Shown in pieces: positions 1 through 7,698 of a DNA stretch of 32,752 nt. Every line of letters starts with the position of its first letter. The first letter of the stretch is position 1. A model generated the notes under the pieces. The model saw only the letters and a list, made by a program, of their open reading frames with translations. It ran no database searches and was not told the origin of the DNA. The stretch spans positions 13,344 to 46,095 of the forward strand of contig DUFK01000038.1 of the NCBI GenBank assembly GCA_013331945.1, read 5' to 3'. The translations under genes were made by a program, and so were the position numbers. The DNA comes from Nanobdellota archaeon (lineage in GTDB: Archaea; Nanobdellota; Nanobdellia; Pacearchaeales; UBA12030).

Positions 1-794
1 AAAAGAGAGGCCATTCCTTGCGCTGAAAGCGGATTCACGATGAACAAGTGCGAGGTCGCTTCTGTGACCCCTGTTGCGCGAAGGGGTTTTTTCTTTGAGC
101 TCGATTCAAGCTTTTCAAGCGCGCTCGCAAGAGGCTTTCCATCCTTCAGGAAGTGCGCGCCTGACTCATCTGCCAAGTACTCGCGGCTTCGAGAGATAGA
201 GAGCTGTATAAGCATCGCTGCTATTGGCGCGAGAATTGTTGCGAGAATAAGGCCGACAATGCCTAAAATACTTCTGTCCTCGCGATCAGAGAATGCAGAA
301 ATGCGGGCGAAGAGGGCCACGTATGATATAACTCCAGCGATGGTCGCTGCAATTGTGCTTATCAGGATATCACGATTCTTTACGTGCGCCATTTCATGCG
401 CGAGAACTCCCTTGAGCTCTTCGCGGGAAAGATCCTGCATAATCCCTTCTGTGACTGCGACAACTGCGTTCTGAGGATTGCGGCCTGTGGCAAATGCATT
501 TGAGATCGGCATTGGCACGATGTAAACGCGAGGTTTAGGAACTCCTGCCTTCTTTGCGACATCGGAAACCATAGAATGGAGCCATGCATGCTTCTTATGA
601 TCGGCTTCCTTTGCCTTGTACATCATCAGCACAATCTTGTCTGAAAAAAAGTAAGTGCCGAAGTTCATCAGCACTGAAAAGATGAGTGCAAAGGTGAGTC
701 CTGTGCTTCCTCCGAGAAGCCATCCTATAAGAAGAAGGATTCCCGTAAGCGCTCCCAGCAGGAGCGCTGTCTTGATTTGATTGAATGCCCCCAT
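1..794 (-). CDS. htpX: HtpX-like membrane zinc metalloprotease (M48), C-terminus cut by window edge
   Basis: This frame is missing from the ORF track because it runs off the window; I translated it by hand, giving about 264 residues. Two hydrophobic segments (about 9-27 and 33-50) precede the zinc-protease motif HEMAH (H133, E134, H137). Two further membrane segments (about 145-163 and 176-200) follow, then the third-ligand region SREYLADE (about 203-210). This is the standard HtpX/M48B order. The family degrades misfolded membrane proteins, with the active site on the cytoplasmic face. The ATG at 794 is preceded by AGGG and an A-rich spacer, and by an A/T-rich TATA-like stretch near 824-835. 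The C-terminal end lies outside the window. Family assignment is firm; the physiological substrate is unknown. Confidence 0.95.
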   Translation of the reverse strand, partial: MGAFNQIKTALLLGALTGILLLIGWLLGGSTGLTFALIFSVLMNFGTYFFSDKIVLMMYKAKEADHKKHAWLHSMVSDVAKKAGVPKPRVYIVPMPISNAFATGRNPQNAVVAVTEGIMQDLSREELKGVLAHEMAHVKNRDILISTIAATIAGVISYVALFARISAFSDREDRSILGIVGLILATILAPIAAMLIQLSISRSREYLADESGAHFLKDGKPLASALEKLESSSKKKPLRATGVTEATSHLFIVNPLSAQGMASL

Positions 795-833
795 TTTGTT
801 TTTCCCTTGCTTTATCTAAAAGAGATTTATTGT

Positions 834-1463
834 TTAAAAGCTTTGTGAAACGACTGCCCTGCCCTCGCGAGAAATAAGATTGAGAGCTTCTTCGTAGCCG
901 AGAGGCTGGATGTCTCTCTCATCGAGCTTTGGCTTTACTTCTGCCAACTCTTTCTCATCTAGAGAGACACAAAGCTCGGGGAGGTAGAATATTTCCCCAC
1001 CATCTTTCCTAAAATGTCTGCCGAAGTAATCTGCTGCATTTGCAAGGCAATTCTCAAGAATTCCACCAATGAAGAGCACGGAGGAATGCCCAGCAACTTT
1101 TTCAGCCAGATCTGAATGTGTAGTATAAACTTCTCGGAGGCCCCGCCAAAATTCATCAGAGATCTCTTCGGGCTTTCTATCCGGAAGAGGCACACCTAAG
1201 GAAGTAGTAGTGATTACCTCATTTCTTTCATCGTAGAGGCATTTGTAGGTAGGGTCGCTCAGAAGCGCTGACTCCCTAAGCGCATCTGAAATGAAATCTC
1301 CATCAGAATACTTGTGCACAAGAACCTTTGTGCCGGAATCGAGTGCGTTTTGCACAAAGGAAGAGACTCTTTCATCTCTTTCCTTGTACGGCTCATAAGG
1401 GCCTATCATCAAAGTCTCATTGACTTGCTTAAATGCATATGGATGAATTATGTTGAGCAACAT
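834..1463 (-). CDS. Hypothetical protein, 209 aa
   Basis: I do not recognise this protein. The track begins at a TTG (1505) with no ribosome site. The ATG at 1463 has AGGGG six bases upstream and gives MLLNIIHPYAF, so I prefer it. The protein is soluble, mixed alpha/beta and acidic, with no signal peptide. The segment VLFIGGILENCLANAADYF (about 144-162) loosely resembles the strand-Cys-helix nucleophile region of isochorismatase-like cysteine hydrolases. I cannot confirm the Asp and Lys partners, so this is only a hint. It lies just upstream of htpX in the same direction, but 39 bases separate them and htpX seems to have its own promoter. Confidence 0.7.
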   Translation of the reverse strand: MLLNIIHPYAFKQVNETLMIGPYEPYKERDERVSSFVQNALDSGTKVLVHKYSDGDFISDALRESALLSDPTYKCLYDERNEVITTTSLGVPLPDRKPEEISDEFWRGLREVYTTHSDLAEKVAGHSSVLFIGGILENCLANAADYFGRHFRKDGGEIFYLPELCVSLDEKELAEVKPKLDERDIQPLGYEEALNLISREGRAVVSQSF

Positions 1464-1572
1464 TTTTTCCCCTGTAGCCCCTAGAACCCCAAAGAATAAA
1501 CTCAAAATAAAAGTATAATAAAAAAATAAAAATAATGCATCGAATAATCTATCCGATAAAGAGACTAATCCC

Positions 1573-1746
1573 TTAGTACTTCTTTTTCTTCATATAACAT
1601 TCTTTGCAATAGACTGGCTTACCATCTGCAGGCTTGAAAGGAACTTCACATTCCTGTCCGCATTCAGAGCAAGTTGCCTTGTGCATTTCTCTTGGGCCGA
1701 AGCTTCTCTTGAATCCGCCTCCGCCGCCCCTGTTGAAATCTCTCAT
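1573..1746 (-). CDS. Small CxxC-x17-CxxC zinc-ribbon protein, 57 aa
   Basis: The track starts at 1860. The ATG at 1746 has a clear GGAG site six bases upstream, giving a 57-residue protein that begins MRDFNRGGGGGFKRSF. It has a short Arg/Gly/Phe-rich basic head followed by CSEC, seventeen residues, and CKEC, then a lysine tail (MKKKKY). This exactly fits the CxxC-x17-CxxC domain family, a probable treble-clef or zinc-ribbon unit found in many candidate-phylum bacteria and archaea. The RGG-like head and basic tail suggest nucleic-acid binding, which is inference. It has its own likely promoter at 1823-1834 and appears monocistronic. Confidence 0.85.
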   Translation of the reverse strand: MRDFNRGGGGGFKRSFGPREMHKATCSECGQECEVPFKPADGKPVYCKECYMKKKKY

Positions 1747-1822
1747 GTTTTCTCCTATATTTTCTCGTATTGACACAATCATCCCGTTAAGGACATTTGT
1801 GCGTGGGAAAGACAATAAACAC

Positions 1823-1834
1823 TTATTTAAAAAA
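1823..1834 (-). promoter_or_regulatory. TATA-like box for the CxxC protein gene
   Basis: On the minus strand this reads TTTTTTAAATAA. A start about 26 nt downstream would give a leader of roughly 55 nt containing the GGAG site before the ATG at 1746. The call rests on A/T content and spacing only. Confidence 0.4.
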
Positions 1835-1943
1835 GTATCTGTTTTGGCGGCCTTGCACACAAGCTAGGTTCTGCACATAAATGGGGGCGGGGATTGCACA
1901 TGAAAGAGAAGTCTATTTTGGTGGAGGAATTCCGTAACGGTGA

Positions 1944-2429
1944 TTAAATTTCTAATTCTTCATCTAAATTGAACAACATGTTAAAAATCTCGGTGCTTAT
2001 GGTTTTTTCTTTGTATATTTTGCAATACAATATTTTAATTCCTTGCTCAGCCATAACTCTAAGATCTTCCCATATCTCATCTATATTATTTATTACTTTA
2101 TCAATACCATACTTAGAGATTAATATTGAGATCAGAAACGTTAATTTCTCCTCACTAAAATCGCTGAGCCGTCCCATATCAGAAGTTTTTCTAGTTTTCA
2201 CCACAGTCTCACAATCAGAAAAAGTATTTTCCTTTATTTTATCGGTGTATTTGTAAGCTATGATGATAGATAGAAATATTATCTCTTGTTTTCCGATTCC
2301 GTATTCATTCCAAGCTTTTGCTAATGGGTCTAGATACGCTGCATTTATACTCTCGCTAATAAGTAAATCTCTCTTTATCAGTTTTTTTTCTACATTATTT
2401 GCTATAAATTCTTTTACGTTTTTAGCCAT
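1944..2429 (-). CDS. Unknown 161-aa helical protein, last gene of the putative defence operon
   Basis: The track begins at a GTG (2438). The internal ATG giving MAKNVKEF is preferred; it overlaps the end of the DndD-like ATPase gene by 8 nt, so translation is probably coupled. The protein is predominantly helical, contains no membrane segment or catalytic motif I can name, and ends in an acidic tail (NLDEELEI). Its size and its place beside an SMC/DndD-like ATPase resemble the small partner or middle components of ABC-three-component and Lamassu-type systems. No sequence motif proves that link. It is not recognisably DndE. The base composition is A/T-rich like the rest of the operon. Confidence 0.75.
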   Translation of the reverse strand: MAKNVKEFIANNVEKKLIKRDLLISESINAAYLDPLAKAWNEYGIGKQEIIFLSIIIAYKYTDKIKENTFSDCETVVKTRKTSDMGRLSDFSEEKLTFLISILISKYGIDKVINNIDEIWEDLRVMAEQGIKILYCKIYKEKTISTEIFNMLFNLDEELEI

Positions 2430-4413
2430 TTGGTACACCGTGTTGATTAAGTCTTACATTAGTTCCATCATTATTAAGAGTCATAGCAGTAAAGATATTT
2501 TCTTTTGAAGCGGCATAAACCCTATCAAATTTATCATTAGTTGTAAACAATATCACCTGAGCATTTCTAAATAAATCACTCAAATTAGTACTTGCTATCT
2601 CTAAGCTTTCTTTGTCGATGGATGAGAATGGATTGTCCATAAACACAAAGGGTAGTTTGTCTCTACCTCTTTTATCCATAATACGAACAAATGCCGCCAT
2701 TATAATTATACCAAAAAGCTGGTTCTGACCTCCCGTTAAATAATGTTTGGTAGAGCCCTTCTCTACAAATTTAAAATCTATGTTATTATTATCGGTTGTT
2801 ATTCTAACATTTAATTCAGAAATTTTATTGTTTTGTTCTATTAGGGAGTTGATCTCAGTTTCCAATTCTGAGGCTATGTTATTTAGTATTTCTTTATTGA
2901 ATCTGTCGAATATTTTTTTGAGATACTCCCCAGTCTTAATATATCTGTTTAAGGTGGTAATCTCTTCACTCTTATCCGATATTTTTTCGCGTTCCTGTTT
3001 TAGTCTAGAAATTTCACTTTCAAATCTTCCAATATTACCTCGATAGACCTCTATGTTTCTCTCAGCATCGCGAATTTCGTCGCTCAGAGTCGTAAATTTG
3101 TTTAGGTTACTTTTATATGAGTTAACATCAATTTTACCTTTCGGTAGTTCCCTTTGAACTTCGTTTTTAAGTCTGATAATCTCGGCTCGTTTCTCATTAC
3201 ATTTCTTTATCTCTTCAGCCCTATCAAGTATTGATTGCTTTTTTTCATCTATAGCTTTCAAGATTTCTGGTATCCTAAATATTAAGTCTAACAAGAAGTC
3301 CAAGCGCTCTTCTGATTCAGCAACCATCAGCTCAGAACTGATTGATTTTTCCTCTTCCGAGCCTTCCTTAATGGGAGTTCCACAGACACATTTCTTCCTT
3401 TCTAACAAGTGAGTTAGAAATATCTGGCGGACATTAGCCGGTAAACTTTTTACTTTTGGTTCTTTTTTTACTATTGCATTCGCTCTTTGCAAAATTAATT
3501 TTCCGTTTATCAAATAAGCATTGGTCAAGATATTTGTATAATTAAGATTATTCTCTTTTTTTAGTTGTTCTTCTATCTCTTTTTCCTTTTCTTCTAATAC
3601 ACTGAACTGCTTCATAGCCTCCTGGAGATCATGGGATTTACTTAATTCCTCTTGCAAAATATCACGTTGGGATATAAATTCTACTTTTGTTTTTTCCTCT
3701 TCAGCTATTTTCTTCTTCTCAGCTTCACTTAATTCTAACCGTGTGGCAATCTCTTCACTAATATCATTCATTCTGCTACTCTGTTTAGGCATTTTACTTG
3801 ATGATCTGTACCACTCTTCAACTAGCTCCCCCACTAACTCACTCACATTTTCTATTTTTTCTATGTTGAACAGTTTCCTAAGTCCATCTCTTATCTTTAA
3901 ATTACTATTTGTGGCCGTGTGTTGAAGATATTCTCCATCAAAAAGGTAAAATTGGATAAGATCTTTTGGTAAAAATTGACTTAGAAATTTATAATCATTA
4001 GATATACCTAACTTTTCTCCAGCACGGTAAGCATTTATAGTAAAATCGGTACTAGTTGGATATGTTGCACCTTTAATAAATGTGGATGCTCTTCTTATAC
4101 TCAAGCTGTCTATTTCATTATTCTCAGGTATTTTAATGTCCATCTCTACTTCGACAAGAGTTTTATCTCTAATATAAGACAATTCATTTGGTATCGGCTT
4201 CTCATCCTTCTCCTCTGTTTTAGTTCCTAGTAGAAATTGTGTTTCAACGCCATAAAGACACCATCCTACCGCATTAAATAGTGTTGTTTTTCCAGCTTTT
4301 ATCTCACCGGTAGACAAATTGATGTTCTTATTACCATTAGGTTCAAGACCAAATTTTATTTTAGCCTCTTTATAGCATCTGTAATTTTTCAATCGAATCT
4401 GTTTTATGTACAT
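2422..4413 (-). CDS. DndD/SMC-like AAA ATPase with C-x-C hook
   Basis: This 663-residue ATPase follows the DndD/Rad50/RecF plan. An N-terminal head carries the Walker A motif GEIKAGKT (36-43) and the FYLFDGE segment (about 156-162) that is typical of DndD-type ATPases. A coiled coil (about 215-290 and 380-480) surrounds a hook, KKCVCG (C342, C344). The C-terminal head has the ABC signature LTGGQ (559-563) and Walker B FVFMDNPF (589-596), where Asn replaces the usual catalytic Glu. Such proteins bind DNA and drive ATP-dependent sensing or loading. The ATG at 4413 lies 6 nt after the stop of the 69-aa gene, whose last codons supply GGAGAG. No dndB, dndC or dndE is nearby, so a phosphorothioation role is not supported; defence is inferred from context. 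Confidence 0.9.
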   Translation of the reverse strand: MYIKQIRLKNYRCYKEAKIKFGLEPNGNKNINLSTGEIKAGKTTLFNAVGWCLYGVETQFLLGTKTEEKDEKPIPNELSYIRDKTLVEVEMDIKIPENNEIDSLSIRRASTFIKGATYPTSTDFTINAYRAGEKLGISNDYKFLSQFLPKDLIQFYLFDGEYLQHTATNSNLKIRDGLRKLFNIEKIENVSELVGELVEEWYRSSSKMPKQSSRMNDISEEIATRLELSEAEKKKIAEEEKTKVEFISQRDILQEELSKSHDLQEAMKQFSVLEEKEKEIEEQLKKENNLNYTNILTNAYLINGKLILQRANAIVKKEPKVKSLPANVRQIFLTHLLERKKCVCGTPIKEGSEEEKSISSELMVAESEERLDFLLDLIFRIPEILKAIDEKKQSILDRAEEIKKCNEKRAEIIRLKNEVQRELPKGKIDVNSYKSNLNKFTTLSDEIRDAERNIEVYRGNIGRFESEISRLKQEREKISDKSEEITTLNRYIKTGEYLKKIFDRFNKEILNNIASELETEINSLIEQNNKISELNVRITTDNNNIDFKFVEKGSTKHYLTGGQNQLFGIIIMAAFVRIMDKRGRDKLPFVFMDNPFSSIDKESLEIASTNLSDLFRNAQVILFTTNDKFDRVYAASKENIFTAMTLNNDGTNVRLNQHGVPNG

Positions 4414-4419
4414 AGGAAG

Positions 4420-4629
4420 CTACTCTCCTTCTATAAGTAATTTTATCCTCTTTTTTATTTCATCGTTGTCTAGATTCCTCGTTCCAAGAAGAGACAATAA
4501 GGGATATAGGTGCTCTGCTTTTCTTTTAACTGCATCTTTTAATCCCCCATCTTCTTCCTGTCTTAATTCTTCATCTATCATGGAATTCAACAATTCCATC
4601 TCTGGTTTGTTGGATTTTTCAGCTTTCAT
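4420..4629 (-). CDS. Unknown 69-aa helical protein between helicase and ATPase genes
   Basis: A small, charged, probably all-helical protein (MKAEKSNKPEMELL...). Its start overlaps the 3' end of the helicase gene by 11 nt and its stop is 6 nt before the ATPase start, so it is embedded in a coupled operon and unlikely to be a chance frame. No known motif is visible. Possible roles are an adaptor between the nuclease-helicase and the ATPase, or an antitoxin-like regulator. Both are inference from position. The frame shares the operon's A/T-rich codon use. Confidence 0.75.
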   Translation of the reverse strand: MKAEKSNKPEMELLNSMIDEELRQEEDGGLKDAVKRKAEHLYPLLSLLGTRNLDNDEIKKRIKLLIEGE

Positions 4630-6670
4630 ATTTTCTCACATTATTAATTATGCTATATACGTCTATATTTAAAAGTTTACCTATATTTTCTAGTTCAGTA
4701 TAGCAATCGGACTTATTATGGGAAGATATGCTAAAAATAGCTAATCTTCTGAACTCACTTGCTGTAACCCTTTCTTCTACTTTTTTGAATTCATTATCCT
4801 TTTGATTTTTAGTATTGACTAATACACAAATATCGTATATTTCGGCCATTTTTTTACCTTCAGATTTTCTCAGTATTCTGCCTCTTCGCTGAATAAATTG
4901 TTTTGAATTTCCAGAACTAGAAATAAAAATAGCTCTGCTAAGTCTTTTAATATTTACTCCCTCATCTAATACTTTCATGGCAATAACACAATCTATTTTA
5001 TTTTCTGATAAATCTTTAAGAATAAGATCTCTATCTTCGTCCTTTGTTGATCCGTCAATTTTCCTATATTCGATATCGAATTTATCCATCATAGTTAAAT
5101 ATTCTGATAGTTGCTCCCCATCTTCCACGTAAACAAGCAAAGAATTAAGTTTATTCTCTTCTTTTAGTTTATGCAATATCTGTTCGAATACTTCAATCTT
5201 GTTTTTTGCTTTTTTAACAATCTTGGCCCTTTCTGTTAGAATCAACATTAAACGATCATCTTCCAATTTAGTATTTCCTTTAATCTGAATACCTCTTAAG
5301 TATTTTTTAGTAAGTTCTTGGTATTCTTTTGTTTCATTTTTGGATAGGTAGGCAAAAAACATATAGTAGTCATAGGGGGTTAACCACCCATCACGTATCG
5401 CTTCTTTCAGTTGGTATTTAAATATTACATCTTTGAAATAATCCAAAAGCTTTTGGGTACCATCAATATCGAAATATCTTACTGGTGTTGCTGTAAGCCC
5501 AAGCTTATATGTATATTTGCCTGAGAGAGCATAGGAAAGATTTTCAGCGCCTAACCAATGTGCTTCATCAGCTATAAATAATACTTCACCTTTATATTTT
5601 GCTAGGATGCTATTAATAAACCACGACTTTGATAGTGAGACATAAGTGCCAATGACAATACGGTTGGTTTGTTGTGAGTCTAAGATGGATCTGTAAATAG
5701 CATCTTTTGTTTCGTCTTTTGAAATTATTATCAAATCAAAATTTTCTACATAATTAATTATATCCTTCTTCCATTGAGATACCAATACTTTAGTAGGACA
5801 ACCTATAATAACTAAAAGGTTACTTGGATGTTTATCGCCCATATATTTGATGCAGGAAATTGCTAAATTAGTCTTTCCTGTTCCTGTAGCCATCTCAACT
5901 ATCCCGGAGTATTTATTTTGTACCCATTTATTCTCTGCAACTTGTTGATGTGGCCACAGTGGAGGTAGCTGTCTAATTGATTTTCTAATCATATTTTCAG
6001 ACCCCTTATACGCCTTTGTGATAGTATTCTTGAACTTTTCAGGCATATCTACGATTAGATAATCCCGCCTATTTATCCTACCTTCCCAATAATTATCAAA
6101 ATATGCGGAATCACTTTCCAAATACTTCCGTTCTTCAGGTATCCAGCTTCTGAAGACTTTAAATTCTTCAATATTATCAGTCAACCCTTCGTATGTCTCA
6201 TTAATTGATCCAGAAAAGCTTATCTTATCACCTACATCATCTGTAAAAATACCAAATTTCAAATGAAAAATACCTTTCCCCCTACATATAACAAATTTTA
6301 TCTCAAGCCGATTGGTAGCTATTAAATACGCTAAAGCTGAGACATTTTTATCGTTCATAAGCTCACGAAGTTTCGCTTCGTCATCTATTTTCATAGACTT
6401 TAATATCTCCTCTGGTTCTTTTTTTGCATGAAGAATTGCTTCAAAATCCTCATTAGAAACTAAATAAGAGACTAATAATTTCATTGTTCCGTCTTTATTG
6501 ATCATAGCTGACAATCCTTCAGCTATTAATTTTAAGGAATTAGAAGAGTAGTATGCAGATACTCGTTTGTAAGATTTTGATATTTTGAGGACAGGTGTAA
6601 AGAAATCGCTAACGATATCTGTTTCATCCGAATTATACTTGATATCTAAATTTAATTCTTTAAATGTCAT
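4619..6670 (-). CDS. SF2 DEAH helicase with N-terminal PLD-like nuclease domain
   Basis: The 683-residue protein has two parts. Residues about 1-200 form a phospholipase D-like nuclease: FHLKFG (H136, K138) followed by SGSINET (GSIN at 154-157) is one HxK half-site, so a dimer would complete the active site. From about 235 it is a superfamily 2 helicase: Walker A ATGTGKT (261-267), DEAH (368-371), LGLTATP, and motif VI QRRGRILR near the end of the second RecA domain. PLD-helicase fusions act as the translocating and cutting subunit in several restriction-like systems. The ATG at 6670 is one base after the methyltransferase stop and has AAAGGA upstream. With the methyltransferase it suggests restriction of unmethylated DNA; the target sequence is unknown. 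Confidence 0.92.
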   Translation of the reverse strand: MTFKELNLDIKYNSDETDIVSDFFTPVLKISKSYKRVSAYYSSNSLKLIAEGLSAMINKDGTMKLLVSYLVSNEDFEAILHAKKEPEEILKSMKIDDEAKLRELMNDKNVSALAYLIATNRLEIKFVICRGKGIFHLKFGIFTDDVGDKISFSGSINETYEGLTDNIEEFKVFRSWIPEERKYLESDSAYFDNYWEGRINRRDYLIVDMPEKFKNTITKAYKGSENMIRKSIRQLPPLWPHQQVAENKWVQNKYSGIVEMATGTGKTNLAISCIKYMGDKHPSNLLVIIGCPTKVLVSQWKKDIINYVENFDLIIISKDETKDAIYRSILDSQQTNRIVIGTYVSLSKSWFINSILAKYKGEVLFIADEAHWLGAENLSYALSGKYTYKLGLTATPVRYFDIDGTQKLLDYFKDVIFKYQLKEAIRDGWLTPYDYYMFFAYLSKNETKEYQELTKKYLRGIQIKGNTKLEDDRLMLILTERAKIVKKAKNKIEVFEQILHKLKEENKLNSLLVYVEDGEQLSEYLTMMDKFDIEYRKIDGSTKDEDRDLILKDLSENKIDCVIAMKVLDEGVNIKRLSRAIFISSSGNSKQFIQRRGRILRKSEGKKMAEIYDICVLVNTKNQKDNEFKKVEERVTASEFRRLAIFSISSHNKSDCYTELENIGKLLNIDVYSIINNVRKYES

Positions 6671-6671
6671 T

Positions 6672-7574
6672 TTATTCCTTTGGTCGATTTTTATAGTTAA
6701 AAATAAACAGTTCCTTCCCTACACGTGCTTTCTTTTGTTGTAGATTACGTGTGCTATTATTTATGCTATATCTCAAATTCCATCTATGTATATTCAGCTC
6801 TACCGAGTTTACAAGATTGTATGACCTCTGCACGCCAGAACAATTATCATAAGTAATAAGCCATTTATGCTTGGAATTTCTTATACATTTGGCAAAACGC
6901 TTGTGCCTAAAATTTATATGAAGAATGCCCCCTGCCCCATATAACTTAGATTTACTATTCGACATGTAGGGGGGATCTAGAAAAATAAATACCTTTTTTC
7001 CTTTATACTTTACAACATCCCAATAGTCTAAATTTGTTATTTTCGTATTTTGTAGAATTTTTGATGCTTCTGATATGCGCTTAATTGAAGAATCTGTAAA
7101 TCGTTTCTCAAATGCCTGTTGTGAATAGCCTCCAGAATCAATTAATCCTGAAAAGGTTATTCTATTTAGAATAAAAAACCTGGCTGCTTTTTGCAGCCCG
7201 GTTATAGTCCTTTTTTTAGATTTAAGGTACGCGTATAGCTCCATCCCATTTTTATACTTATTTTTGTGCTTTCTTATTTCAGTGATTAGTTCTTTTGGGC
7301 TTTCTTTACAATGTTTCCAAAAATAAAATAATTCTGTGTTAATATCATTAATCCAATATTTTTTATTAGGATATTTTTGTTTTAAAGCAAAAAATACAGA
7401 TGCGCCACCCGCCATTGGTTCTCGAAATTCATCGTATTCTGGAACTAATGGCAGTATTCTCTTTAATGCTTTAGACTTACCCCCCGGATACCTTAGTGGA
7501 CTCTTAACAATGTGACAATCCCGCCCATTTTTCTTCTCTCTTTGTAATTGTTCTTCTACTAACGAGTTTGACAT
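6672..7574 (-). CDS. D12-class DNA adenine N6-methyltransferase
   Basis: 300 residues with the diagnostic order of the Dam/MboIA D12 class: RYPGGKSK (motif X, about 28-35), EPMAGGASVFF (motif I, SAM binding), NDIN, then the catalytic DPPYM (motif IV, about 200). The family transfers a methyl group from S-adenosylmethionine to N6 of adenine in a short DNA site, commonly GATC-like, but the specificity cannot be read from the sequence. It is the first large gene of the operon and would protect self DNA from the downstream nuclease-helicase. No ribosome site lies close to the ATG; a GGAGG run sits about 20-25 nt upstream inside the short frame at 7584-7673, so coupling is possible. Confidence 0.93.
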   Translation of the reverse strand: MSNSLVEEQLQREKKNGRDCHIVKSPLRYPGGKSKALKRILPLVPEYDEFREPMAGGASVFFALKQKYPNKKYWINDINTELFYFWKHCKESPKELITEIRKHKNKYKNGMELYAYLKSKKRTITGLQKAARFFILNRITFSGLIDSGGYSQQAFEKRFTDSSIKRISEASKILQNTKITNLDYWDVVKYKGKKVFIFLDPPYMSNSKSKLYGAGGILHINFRHKRFAKCIRNSKHKWLITYDNCSGVQRSYNLVNSVELNIHRWNLRYSINNSTRNLQQKKARVGKELFIFNYKNRPKE

Positions 7575-7583
7575 TTTTATTAT

Positions 7584-7673
7584 TTAACTCTTCCTCCCTC
7601 CATTCACAAAGCCATCTATTCTGCTCTCAATATCCTTCTTATCCATAAGCTCTTTAGGTATCCTATATTCCAT
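7584..7673 (-). CDS. Possible 29-aa leader peptide at head of defence operon
   Basis: A short frame, MEYRIPKELMDKKDIESRI..., runs from an ATG at 7673 to TAA at 7584, nine bases before the methyltransferase ATG. An in-frame TAG lies just upstream, so it is not the tail of a longer open frame. It could be a real microprotein, a leader that couples translation into the methyltransferase, or the decayed end of an older gene. It contains a purine-rich GGAGGGAGGAAG that might serve the next gene. Confidence is low because short frames arise by chance. Confidence 0.35.
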   Translation of the reverse strand: MEYRIPKELMDKKDIESRIDGFVNGGRKS

Positions 7674-7698
7674 AGATTTAAAATGTGCCTATATTGCA

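Noticed and set aside
834-1505. Start of the 834 gene at TTG 1505
   Set aside because: No ribosome site there, while the ATG at 1463 has AGGGG at good spacing.
1854-1900. Three TGCACA words upstream of the CxxC gene promoter
   Set aside because: Uneven spacing (18 and 23) and short words; not enough to call operator sites.
1944-7574. Dnd phosphorothioation system
   Set aside because: Only a DndD-like ATPase is present; no dndB, dndC or dndE and no DndFGH-type genes are visible.
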